NCBI GenBank assembly: GCA_013695195.1
Contig: JACDAY010000293.1
Location: 1 to 7,212, forward strand
Length of the DNA: 7,212 nucleotides
Source: Blastocatellia bacterium
GTDB taxonomy: Bacteria; Acidobacteriota; Blastocatellia; Pyrinomonadales; Pyrinomonadaceae
Direction: 5' to 3'
Shown here in pieces: positions 1-4,972 of this stretch (positions within the stretch are counted from its first letter, which is position 1; each line of letters begins with the position of its first letter). Made by a program: the position numbers and the translations under genes. The notes under the pieces were generated by a model that did not search any database, was not told where the DNA came from, and saw nothing but the letters and a program-made list of their open reading frames with translations.

Positions 1-149
1 CCGTCCGCGCCGGCAAACCGCGTAAGTGAAATTCGCAGCTTTTCGCATACGCGCTCCGCTTCGTGCTCATCGGCTGCGGACAGTCTCGCTGCTTCCACGG
101 ACAGTAATTGCCGGGCCAGGTCTCGTACGGATGTGGACGGTGTTTCCAT
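1..149 (-). CDS. N-terminal fragment of an uncharacterised protein, cut by the left window edge
   Basis: An open frame starts at an ATG at 149 on the minus strand and runs to the window edge without a stop, giving about 49 residues (METPSTSVRDLARQ...). The visible part is rich in Ala, Arg and Glu and looks helical, with a segment reading RVCEKLRISLTRFAG near its end. No signal peptide or membrane segment is visible. I have a general impression of similar helical N-termini in hypothetical proteins of Planctomycetes and Acidobacteria, but I cannot assign a function. No Shine-Dalgarno sequence precedes the ATG, and a possible promoter lies immediately upstream. The gene could continue well past the edge. 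The start is reasonable because no earlier in-frame ATG is evident and codon use is normal (GCG, CTG, GAA). Confidence 0.6.
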   Translation of the reverse strand, partial: METPSTSVRDLARQLLSVEAARLSAADEHEAERVCEKLRISLTRFAGAD

Positions 150-151
150 CT

Positions 152-182
152 AATGTATAATGTATCAAGATAGCGGGTTCAG
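152..182 (-). promoter_or_regulatory. Possible promoter for the left-edge gene
   Basis: Read on the minus strand, CTGAAC (177-182) is followed after 17 bp by TATACA (154-159), only 4 nt before the ATG. The region contains TACATTA twice in tandem, so the exact -10 is ambiguous (TACATT at 159-164 is the alternative). If real, transcription would begin at or very near the start codon, which fits the absent ribosome binding site. This is a motif match only. Confidence 0.3.
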
Positions 183-265
183 CATATTTTATACCTTGTT
201 GAACGCGAAAATACAAACCAGATTTTGCTGCGCCGGCATTGTTCATGGAAAAGAGATTTTGCCGA

Positions 266-452
266 GTCGCGTAGCGACATATTGAATTTAGCCGTAGTTC
301 AACTCACGGAATGCCGAACACGAACCCTCGTGGCGTCAGCGACGCCTGAAACAAATCGTAAAGATTCAAACGTCGCTGACGCGACGCGATCCACATTTCT
401 CGTCGACCGTGGGTTGAAACCCACGGCTAAATTCACACCGTCGCTATGCGAC
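266..452. repeat. Nested palindromic element of about 190 bp (MITE- or REP-like)
   Basis: The element is bounded by two short palindromes of the same type, GTCGC-GTA-GCGAC at 266-278 and GTCGC-TAT-GCGAC at 440-452. Inside these, the 13-mer TGAATTTAGCCGT (283-295) is repeated perfectly in inverted orientation at 423-435. Further in, GTCAGCGACG (335-344) is inverted at 371-380. All three pairs centre on about 358, so the unit can fold into one long, branched hairpin. A separate 8-bp stem CCGTGGGT/ACCCACGG lies at 407-426, with a degraded counterpart at 292-309. No transposase is encoded inside. A stop-free frame covers it (225-491), but this follows from palindromic, stop-poor DNA and looks non-coding. 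I infer a non-autonomous repeat mobilised in trans, possibly by a REP-associated transposase elsewhere. No clear target-site duplication is visible. Confidence 0.75.
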
Positions 453-492
453 GAAAGGGCGGTAATTCAAACAACGATCTGTCATATCTAAT

Positions 493-849
493 ATGAGCCT
501 GAACATTCTCGACTTTAAAGTCTATATGCCCGCAAAGGATTTCGAAGTGTCCAAGCGGTTTTATCTCGAGCTCGGTTTTACGATGACCGAAGGCTGGGGC
601 GGAACAGCCGACTTCACGCTCGGCGCCGCTCGTTTCCGGCTGCAGGATTATTATGTAAAAGATTGGGCGGATAATTTTATGATCGCCATTGCCGTGGACG
701 ACGCCCGCGCCTGGTGGCAAAAAGCACAAGATATGCTGGACGCCGGCACGTATAAAAACGTCCGGGTCAAAGCGCCCGAAGAAGTCGGTGACTCGCTCGT
801 TTCCCACGTCGTCGATCCGTCCGGCGTGCTGCTCGCGTTCGTCCAATAA
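493..849 (+). CDS. VOC (glyoxalase/bleomycin-resistance fold) family protein
   Basis: The 118-residue protein has the size and pattern of a single-chain VOC module of two beta-alpha-beta-beta-beta units. The first unit begins LDFKVYMPAKDFEVSKRFYLELGF (residues 6-29), the classic strand, helix and 'FY..LGF' start. The second ends in SHVVDPSGVLLAFVQ (104-118), the family's 'DP.G..' closing strand. Enzymatic members usually carry a metal-binding Glu in that last strand (as in DP.GN..E), but here the position is Ala114, and no His is apparent in the first strand. I infer a non-metal, ligand-binding member rather than an active glyoxalase or dioxygenase. Substrate is unknown. No Shine-Dalgarno precedes ATG 493, and the gene starts about 40 bp after the palindromic element. 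The next gene begins 104 bp downstream with its own promoter signals. Confidence 0.85.
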   Translation: MSLNILDFKVYMPAKDFEVSKRFYLELGFTMTEGWGGTADFTLGAARFRLQDYYVKDWADNFMIAIAVDDARAWWQKAQDMLDAGTYKNVRVKAPEEVGDSLVSHVVDPSGVLLAFVQ

Positions 850-895
850 ACCAAAACGTTCTCCGCAAGTTCAATCAATTTTAAAAGGCATTCTC

Positions 896-911
896 TGGCA
901 CCAAAAATGCT
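896..911 (+). promoter_or_regulatory. Candidate sigma-54 (-24/-12) promoter, overlapped by an extended -10
   Basis: TGGCAC at 896-901 is followed after 5 nt by ATGCT at 907-911. This matches the sigma-54 consensus TGGCAC-N5-TTGC in spacing and differs only by A for the first T of TTGC; GG (897-898) and GC (909-910) are 12 nt apart, as required. The same DNA also reads TGC-TACAAT at 908-916, a good extended -10 for sigma-70, but without a convincing -35. Either promoter would give a leader of about 30 nt containing the ribosome binding site of the 954 gene. Which sigma factor acts is undecided from sequence. Confidence 0.45.
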
Positions 912-939
912 ACAATCGATCAGGTTCTAACGTTATATT

Positions 940-945
940 GGAGGA
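940..945 (+). promoter_or_regulatory. Shine-Dalgarno sequence GGAGGA for the 954 gene
   Basis: GGAGGA lies 8 nt before the ATG at 954 and fixes that start. It is the only strong Shine-Dalgarno sequence before any gene in the window. Confidence 0.85.
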
Positions 946-953
946 ATTATCAA

Positions 954-1805
954 ATGTCGCTTATACACTGTCCTGAATGCGGACACGAAACTTCAACTTC
1001 TGCGGTTGCATGCGCAAACTGCGGCCGCCCGATTCATGCTCCCGCTCCTGTAATAGAGCGGAATGTGATCGTAGCCGATGCTCCACGGGAAGACGGAGGT
1101 TTTCCGCCTTGGGCATTTATTCCGCTTGGAATACTCGGAGCAGCGCTTTTGCTGATTCTCTTTTACGCAATGAGCCGGAATGATGATGATGCAAACAGCA
1201 ACATCGCCATAAAGGTCGGGACAAACCGCTCTGCCCCCGATTCGCGTGACACCACGACGGTAACCGACTCATCGACCGGTACCGGATCACAGACAATTAC
1301 TGTTCCGCCTACTGATACACAGACAATAACAGTGCCCGGCTCGCAAACCTCGGTTTCGAATCCGCCGGCGTCCGCCACCACCGGAACAGTTGTAATTGAC
1401 GCCAAGGTAGCTTCCCGCACCGGAGCGCCGCAGGCAGTCAAAAACGAGAAATTCTATCTGCTCGACAAAGATCTGGAAAGCATTTTGAGCGATGCCGATC
1501 TCGACGCGATCGAGGGGCAAAGCCTGTCGAACAGCTTCGGGTTATCGGTAATGTACCCTGAGCGTTTCGGTGATTTTAACAGCAAAGCCTTGAGAGCGAT
1601 AAAGGAACATATCAAATATACCGGCCAGACTGATGCGACCGGCAAGGCACAGCTCGGCGGAATCGCACCCGACAGTTATTACTTGTTCGGCATAACAAAG
1701 ACAGGAAAAGGATTTGCTTTGTGGAGCTCGCCCGTTACTATCAATACCGGGCAAAACGTACTTAATCTGAGCCCGCAGAGCGTTACGGAAATGGGAGCGG
1801 GTTAA
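954..1805 (+). CDS. Zinc-ribbon, single-pass membrane protein with Ser/Thr-rich linker and C-terminal beta-type domain
   Basis: The 283-residue protein is modular. Residues 6-23 form a small zinc ribbon (CPEC at 6-9, CANC at 20-23). Residues 53-73 are one hydrophobic membrane segment (PLGILGAALLLILFYAM core). Residues 76-145 are a low-complexity Ser/Thr/Pro/Gln linker with a repeated QTITVP motif (113-118 and 123-128). Residues 146-275 form a soluble domain ending in a stretch with DATGKAQLGGI and SYYLFGITKTG. That stretch resembles carboxypeptidase-regulatory-like or Ig-like beta domains, in which added loops carry 'T-D-..G' turns. I infer a cytoplasmic zinc ribbon and an extracytoplasmic C-terminal domain, though flanking charges do not fix topology. 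No enzymatic motif is visible. Start is set by the Shine-Dalgarno at 940-945. The gene is a single transcription unit closed by the terminator at 1816-1851. Function unknown. Confidence 0.85.
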   Translation: MSLIHCPECGHETSTSAVACANCGRPIHAPAPVIERNVIVADAPREDGGFPPWAFIPLGILGAALLLILFYAMSRNDDDANSNIAIKVGTNRSAPDSRDTTTVTDSSTGTGSQTITVPPTDTQTITVPGSQTSVSNPPASATTGTVVIDAKVASRTGAPQAVKNEKFYLLDKDLESILSDADLDAIEGQSLSNSFGLSVMYPERFGDFNSKALRAIKEHIKYTGQTDATGKAQLGGIAPDSYYLFGITKTGKGFALWSSPVTINTGQNVLNLSPQSVTEMGAG

Positions 1806-1815
1806 TTCGATTTCG

Positions 1816-1851
1816 AAAAAAAAGAAAAGGCGGCCTGCGGGCCGCTTTTTT
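1816..1851. terminator. Bidirectional intrinsic terminator
   Basis: A perfect 6-bp GC stem, GCGGCC (1830-1835) and GGCCGC (1840-1845) with loop TGCG, is followed by six T on the plus strand. On its other side an A-run (1816-1823 and 1825-1828) gives a T-rich tract on the minus strand. It lies 11 nt after the stop of the 954 gene and 14 nt past the 3' end of the minus-strand tRNA, so it can end both converging transcripts. Confidence 0.9.
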
Positions 1852-1864
1852 ATGTTAAATAGAT

Positions 1865-1940
1865 TGGTGGAGACGAGGGGGATCGCACCCCTGACCTCTG
1901 CAATGCCATTGCAGCGCTCTCCCAGCTGAGCTACGTCCCC
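1865..1940 (-). tRNA. tRNA-Ala, anticodon GGC
   Basis: The minus strand folds as a 76-nt tRNA. The acceptor arms GGGGACG and CGTCTCC pair with a G3-U70 wobble, the alanine identity element. The D-arm reads AGCTCAGCTGGGAGAGC. The anticodon stem CTGCA/TGCAG encloses ATGGCAT with GGC at 1905-1907, and the T-arm is AGGGG-TGCGATC-CCCCT. The 3' CCA is encoded (1865-1867). Anticodon GGC reads GCC and GCU alanine codons. It has its own promoter upstream and a terminator 14 nt downstream, so it appears to be transcribed alone. No duplicated tRNA 3' end that would indicate an integrated element is visible in the window. Confidence 0.97.
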
Positions 1941-1974
1941 AGAATGTTAATGCCGGGTGAGACGGCAAACTTTG

Positions 1975-2003
1975 AATTTAACGAAAATAAACTTTTGCGT
2001 CAA
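1975..2003 (-). promoter_or_regulatory. Sigma-70-like promoter of tRNA-Ala
   Basis: On the minus strand TTGACG (1998-2003, 5 of 6 to consensus) is followed after exactly 17 bp by TAAATT (1975-1980, 4 of 6). Transcription would begin around 1968, giving a leader of roughly 27 nt before the mature tRNA 5' end at 1940. Confidence 0.6.
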
Positions 2004-2017
2004 GCGGCTGGTACTTC

Positions 2018-2109
2018 CGGAATAACTGATAGCTGATAAGTGATAACTGATAATTCTGAACTTGATGTTTACCTTCTTAATTATCAGCTATCAGCTATCA
2101 ATTATTCCG
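2018..2109. repeat. AT-rich inverted repeat made of 7-nt units
   Basis: Positions 2027-2054 contain four tandem heptamers: TGATAGC, TGATAAG, TGATAAC and TGATAAT. Positions 2080-2100 contain three in inverted orientation: TGATAGC twice and TGATAAT. The array is flanked by a perfect 8-bp inverted pair, CGGAATAA (2018-2025) and TTATTCCG (2102-2109). Folded, 2018-2047 pairs with 2080-2109 over about 30 bp with a few mismatches, leaving a loop of about 32 nt. It starts 9 nt beyond the stop codon of the enoyl-CoA hydratase gene and would lie in its 3' untranslated region. There is no T-run, so it is not a standard terminator. It may be a dispersed repeat that protects the mRNA end. Confidence 0.75.
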
Positions 2110-2118
2110 AAATGTTTC

Positions 2119-2901
2119 TTATTTCCCCTTGAATACAGCCTTACGTTTTTCGAGAAATGCGGCGACGCCTTCCTGTTTGTCCTCAGTTGAGAAACAGATC
2201 GCAAAAAGGTCTACTTCGCGCCGAAGGCCTTCGTCCAGATTCGATCGAGCCGCGAATTTTACGGCTTCCTTGGCCAACTGTAGGGCGATCGGCGCTTTCT
2301 CGGCGATTTTGGCCGCAAGCTCCATAGTTTTTTCTTCCAATTCTTCGGCCGCGTAAATATGATTGACAAGCCCGAAATTTAGCGCCGTTTGCGCATCGAT
2401 CATATCGCCGGTCAGAATCATCTCCATCGAACGCCCCTCACCGATCAGATTTGTCAGCCGCTGCGTTCCGCCGCCGCCGGGAATAATACCCAGATTTATC
2501 TCCGGTTGGGAAAACCTCGCGTTTTCACTCGCCAGGCGCAGGTCGCAGGCAAGTGCCAACTCGTTTCCGCCGCCGAGACAAAATCCGTTTACCATCGCTA
2601 TCACCGGCTTTGGAAACGCGTCGATCGAATTAAAAAAAGTTTTTTCGTAAAAAGTATTTCGCTGCGTTACCGGCGTCTGGCCGCCAAACTCGTTTATGTC
2701 GGCTCCGGCGATAAAAGATTTTTCGCCCGCGCCGGTGATAACCAGAACACGAACCGAATCGTCACGTTTCAATTCATCCAGGGCCGCTACGCCCTCGGTA
2801 TGAACCAGTTTATTCAGAGCATTGAGCTTATCGGGGCGATTGATCGTAAGAATCGCGACCTTATCGCGTCTTTCTATTGTGATCGTTTCGTAATTCGGCA
2901 T
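2119..2901 (-). CDS. Enoyl-CoA hydratase/isomerase (crotonase family)
   Basis: The protein is 260 residues, the usual length for a single-domain crotonase. Family landmarks occur in order: NRPDKLNAL (21-29), the oxyanion segment AGADI (65-69), GGGNELALACDLR (110-122) and SQPEINLGIIPGGGGTQRL (131-149). Both catalytic glutamates of rat mitochondrial enoyl-CoA hydratase have counterparts, Glu114 in GGGNEL and Glu134 in QPE, with Gly111 as oxyanion donor. This supports true hydratase chemistry: addition of water to trans-2-enoyl-CoA in fatty-acid or related acyl-CoA breakdown. The C-terminal trimerisation part ends EGVAAFLEKRKAVFKGK, as in short-chain hydratases. Substrate length cannot be told, and a crotonyl-CoA or paa-type role is equally possible. 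No other beta-oxidation gene is adjacent. It follows the PilZ gene by 65 nt on the same strand, with a hairpin between them, and lacks a Shine-Dalgarno. Confidence 0.93.
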   Translation of the reverse strand: MPNYETITIERRDKVAILTINRPDKLNALNKLVHTEGVAALDELKRDDSVRVLVITGAGEKSFIAGADINEFGGQTPVTQRNTFYEKTFFNSIDAFPKPVIAMVNGFCLGGGNELALACDLRLASENARFSQPEINLGIIPGGGGTQRLTNLIGEGRSMEMILTGDMIDAQTALNFGLVNHIYAAEELEEKTMELAAKIAEKAPIALQLAKEAVKFAARSNLDEGLRREVDLFAICFSTEDKQEGVAAFLEKRKAVFKGK

Positions 2902-2932
2902 AAAAAATGTACGAAAGGCTGTTACCCTGTCG

Positions 2933-2962
2933 CCGTAATACAGACTAACAGTCTGTTTACGG
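2933..2962 (-). repeat. Strong hairpin between the PilZ and enoyl-CoA hydratase genes
   Basis: CCGTAA-T-ACAGACT (2933-2946) pairs with AGTCTGT-TTACGG (2950-2962). This gives a 13-bp stem with one bulged T and a 3-nt loop. It begins 4 nt after the PilZ stop codon on the minus strand and lies about 31 nt before the downstream start. No T-run follows on the minus strand, so a classical intrinsic terminator is unlikely. It could be an RNA processing or stabilising element, a weak attenuator, or a dispersed palindromic repeat. Confidence 0.7.
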
Positions 2963-2966
2963 ATTA

Positions 2967-3344
2967 TTATTCCTCGAGGCCTTCGACCACATTATCGTCG
3001 GCGATCCACGCTACAAATAGACGGAGCCAACTGTCCTTTTGCTCTATAATCGCAACGCCTACGCGCGATGTTCCGTAATTCGCGGCAGACAGACGCACGA
3101 CCTTTGCCTTGACCTCCACCGGAACGCCGTCCGGCCGATGCGATCGGATATTAAGGCTGTCGCCCTGATCGATCTTTTGGTTTAATTGAAACAAAGCTCC
3201 CAATGTGGAAATGTCGTCCGTTTCGGTAGGTTCACTCCACGCCGCGCCGTCTTCATCTCTGCCGGACACCACGATCGGAAGGCGCAGAGCCATTCTAAGA
3301 GCAAAGCGTTTTTCCTCAAACTGTGGCTGCATATTGGTCAACAT
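2967..3344 (-). CDS. PilZ domain protein (predicted c-di-GMP receptor)
   Basis: The 125-residue protein is a stand-alone PilZ domain. It shows the two c-di-GMP-binding signatures in the expected order: RxxxR in the N-terminal loop (R13 and R17, with R21 also in register) and DxSxxG at 44-49 (DISTLG). Beta-strand-like segments follow (VEVKAKVVRL at 76-85 and RVGVAII at 94-100), as in the six-stranded barrel. Such proteins bind the second messenger c-di-GMP and pass the signal to motility, exopolysaccharide or other targets; the partner here is unknown. The start at 3344 gives a normal N-terminus, but Met5 (3332) is an alternative. Neither has a Shine-Dalgarno. It may be co-transcribed with the enoyl-CoA hydratase gene downstream and is divergent from trxB. 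Confidence 0.88.
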   Translation of the reverse strand: MLTNMQPQFEEKRFALRMALRLPIVVSGRDEDGAAWSEPTETDDISTLGALFQLNQKIDQGDSLNIRSHRPDGVPVEVKAKVVRLSAANYGTSRVGVAIIEQKDSWLRLFVAWIADDNVVEGLEE

Positions 3345-3373
3345 TTCGCTGTTAGAAAAGGCAAAGGTAAATC

Positions 3374-3416
3374 AAAATAGTTTAACACGCTTGGAATGCA
3401 AACTTCCATTGCATTC
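3374..3416 (-). promoter_or_regulatory. Possible promoter and operator dyad upstream of the PilZ gene
   Basis: GAATGCAA (3394-3401) and TTGCATTC (3409-3416) form a perfect 8-bp inverted repeat with a 7-bp spacer, in the non-coding stretch 50-72 bp before the PilZ start. On the minus strand the inner arm supplies a weak -35, TTGCAT (3396-3401), with TATTTT (3374-3379) as a -10 after 16 bp. A dyad sitting on a -35 suggests a repressor site, but the promoter match is weak. Confidence 0.35.
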
Positions 3417-3440
3417 ACACGGCTCTTTCGGGAAATGATC

Positions 3441-3468
3441 TTGCCGTTCCGGTATTCGACTATATAAC
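3441..3468 (+). promoter_or_regulatory. Candidate trxB promoter
   Basis: TTGCCG (3441-3446) is followed after 16 bp by TATAAC (3463-3468), matching consensus at 4 and 5 of 6 positions. A competing -10, TATACT at 3480-3485, has no good -35. Transcription would begin near 3475, about 35 nt before the trxB ATG. Confidence 0.45.
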
Positions 3469-3474
3469 CGCGCG

Positions 3475-3497
3475 ATAGTTATACTATATACGTAGTA
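3475..3497. promoter_or_regulatory. Overlapping short dyads in the trxB leader
   Basis: ATAGT-TAT-ACTAT (3475-3487) overlaps TACTA-N6-TAGTA (3482-3497). Together they cover the predicted trxB transcription start. They could be an operator, but such AT-rich dyads also arise by chance. Confidence 0.3.
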
Positions 3498-3510
3498 AGT
3501 ATTTCAAATT

Positions 3511-4527
3511 ATGGATATGTTACAAAATACGGTGCAGCACAAAGTTGTAATTCTCGGCTCCGGGCCTGCAGGATTGACTGCCGCCATTTATGCTTCGCGT
3601 GCCCAGCTTGACCCGGTCGTTATAGACGGCCCCCAGCCGGGCGGACAATTAACGATAACCACAGACGTCGAAAACTATCCCGGCTTTGCAACCGGAATTA
3701 TGGGGCCGAATCTGATGACGGAATTTCGGGCACAAGCGGAAAGATTCGGCACTAAAATCATTAATGTTTGGATCGATAAAGTCGATCTGTCTAAGCGGCC
3801 GTTCACTCTTTATTGCAAGGAAAGCGAGGATAGCGACGAAATTACTACGATCATCAAAGCCGAGACACTGATTATTTCCACGGGTGCGTCCGCAAAATGG
3901 CTCGGAATTCCCGGTGAAGCTCCCGTACCCGAAGGATTAGGCGGAAACGGCGTTTCGGCGTGCGCGACCTGCGACGGATTTTTCTTCCGCGAAAAGCCGA
4001 TCGTGGTCGTCGGCGGCGGCGACACTGCGATGGAAGAGGCGCTTTTTTTGACCCGCTTTGCGTCAAAAGTAACGCTCATCCACCGCCGCAACGAATTCCG
4101 GGCATCGAAGATTATGCAGGATCGCGTTCTCAACCACGAAAAGATCGAAATCCTCTGGAATACGGAAGTAAAGGAAATTCTCGGCTCAAAGGAAACAGGC
4201 GTCGAAAGCATACGCATTGGGAATGTCGAAACAAGGGCGGAGAGCATGCTGCCGACCCAGGGTGTGTTTATAGCCATCGGCCACAAGCCGAATACCGGCC
4301 TTTTTAAAGGTGTGCTCGAAATGGACGAAATTGGCTATCTCAAAACCGAGGGGCGAACGATGAAAACCAATGTCGAAGGCGTATTCGCATGCGGCGACGC
4401 TCAGGATTCATACTACCGCCAAGCGGTTACTGCCGCCGGAACAGGCTGCATGGCCGCGATCGACGCGGAGCGGTTTTTGGTCGAGAATACAGTGGAAGTA
4501 GAAAAGAATACCGCTACAAATTGGTAA
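3511..4527 (+). CDS. trxB: Thioredoxin-disulfide reductase
   Basis: This cytoplasmic flavoenzyme transfers electrons from NADPH through FAD to thioredoxin. The 338-residue chain has every landmark of the low-molecular-weight class: FAD-binding GSGPAG (16-21), GGQLTITTDVENYPGF (44-59), redox-active CATC (C151 and C154), NADPH-binding GGGDTAMEEA (168-177), the 2'-phosphate-binding HRRNEFR (191-197), and the second FAD motif CGDAQD near 294-299, followed by YRQAVTAAGTGCMAA. It is slightly longer than E. coli TrxB (about 320 residues), mainly through an extension at each end. The start at 3511 leaves 10 residues before the first strand; Met3 is a possible alternative. No Shine-Dalgarno is visible. 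The gene is divergent from the PilZ gene and 78 bp upstream of the FmdB-type gene. No thioredoxin gene is adjacent. Confidence 0.97.
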   Translation: MDMLQNTVQHKVVILGSGPAGLTAAIYASRAQLDPVVIDGPQPGGQLTITTDVENYPGFATGIMGPNLMTEFRAQAERFGTKIINVWIDKVDLSKRPFTLYCKESEDSDEITTIIKAETLIISTGASAKWLGIPGEAPVPEGLGGNGVSACATCDGFFFREKPIVVVGGGDTAMEEALFLTRFASKVTLIHRRNEFRASKIMQDRVLNHEKIEILWNTEVKEILGSKETGVESIRIGNVETRAESMLPTQGVFIAIGHKPNTGLFKGVLEMDEIGYLKTEGRTMKTNVEGVFACGDAQDSYYRQAVTAAGTGCMAAIDAERFLVENTVEVEKNTATNW

Positions 4528-4569
4528 GACTTGTGCCATAACATGTTAAAGCTCGCCGGATATTATGCG

Positions 4570-4575
4570 TATATT
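4570..4575 (+). promoter_or_regulatory. Possible -10 element before the FmdB-type gene
   Basis: TATATT at 4570-4575 matches 5 of 6 of the -10 consensus and lies 30 nt before the ATG at 4606. A matching -35 is poor (TTAAAG at 4546-4551, 18-bp spacer). A 10-bp perfect palindrome, TAACATGTTA, lies just upstream at 4539-4548. No terminator separates trxB from this gene, so read-through from trxB is also possible. Confidence 0.25.
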
Positions 4576-4605
4576 AAATCTGAGAAAGTTTTGAACTGAG
4601 AATCT

Positions 4606-4971
4606 ATGCCGATTTACGAATATCAATGTCAGGATTGTAAAGTACATTACGAGAAACGACGCTCCATATCCGAAGGGCCGCTGCTTATTTGTGAAAAATG
4701 CGGCGGAAGACTCGAAAAACAAGTTTCCCTTTCCGGGTTTCAGTTTAAGGGCGAAGGCTGGTATGTAACCGACTACGCCGCCAAAAAAGGGCCGGCAGTC
4801 GAAAAATCCGAAGCATCAGAAAAGACAGAAAAGGACTCGTCGGGCAAATCTGCCGAAAAGCACGAAAAAAGTACCACAGGTGAATCAACCGCAAAGATGG
4901 ATAATGCATCAAACAAAAAAAGCGATGCGCCTGCCGTGTCTAAAACGGAAAACACCGCGAAGAAAGAATAG
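4606..4971 (+). CDS. FmdB-family zinc-ribbon protein with long charged tail
   Basis: The first 60 or so residues are a textbook FmdB-type putative regulatory zinc ribbon: MPIYEYQCQDC, cysteines C8, C11, C29 and C32 as two CxxC pairs, then FKGEGWYVTDYA (47-58), the family's conserved 'F.G.GWY.TDY' end. Residues 60-121 form a low-complexity tail of Lys, Ser, Glu, Thr and Ala, probably disordered. Tails of varying length are common in this family. The name comes from a gene in the formamidase operon of a methylotroph, and the biochemical role is not established; regulation or RNA/ribosome association has been suggested, not shown. The gene lies 78 bp after trxB and one nucleotide before the VWA gene, so the latter is probably translated by coupling. 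Confidence 0.92.
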   Translation: MPIYEYQCQDCKVHYEKRRSISEGPLLICEKCGGRLEKQVSLSGFQFKGEGWYVTDYAAKKGPAVEKSEASEKTEKDSSGKSAEKHEKSTTGESTAKMDNASNKKSDAPAVSKTENTAKKE

Positions 4972-4972
4972 G

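Noticed and set aside
225..491. 88-residue plus-strand open frame
   Set aside because: It spans the nested palindromic element, whose repeats explain the lack of stops. It has no ribosome site and no protein-like pattern, and it ends just before the VOC gene.
433..846. 137-residue minus-strand open frame
   Set aside because: It is antisense to the VOC gene, which has clear family motifs; this one has none.
1865..2109. tRNA-Ala plus neighbouring repeat as an integration (att) site
   Set aside because: The repeat lies on the 5' side of the tRNA, no copy of the tRNA 3' end occurs elsewhere in the window, and no integrase is present.
2018..2109. CRISPR array
   Set aside because: Units are contiguous 7-mers without spacers and invert across a centre; no cas gene is nearby.
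2389..3078. 229-residue plus-strand open frame
   Set aside because: It is antisense to the enoyl-CoA hydratase and the end of the PilZ gene, with no recognisable motif. It reflects the base bias of the real genes.
3810..4286. 158-residue minus-strand open frame
   Set aside because: It is antisense to trxB, whose catalytic and cofactor motifs are intact.
4880..4972. Upstream start for the VWA gene at 4880
   Set aside because: It would overlap the FmdB-type gene by 92 nt and put a basic 31-residue stretch before the signal peptide. ATG 4973 fits the coupling and the secretion signal.
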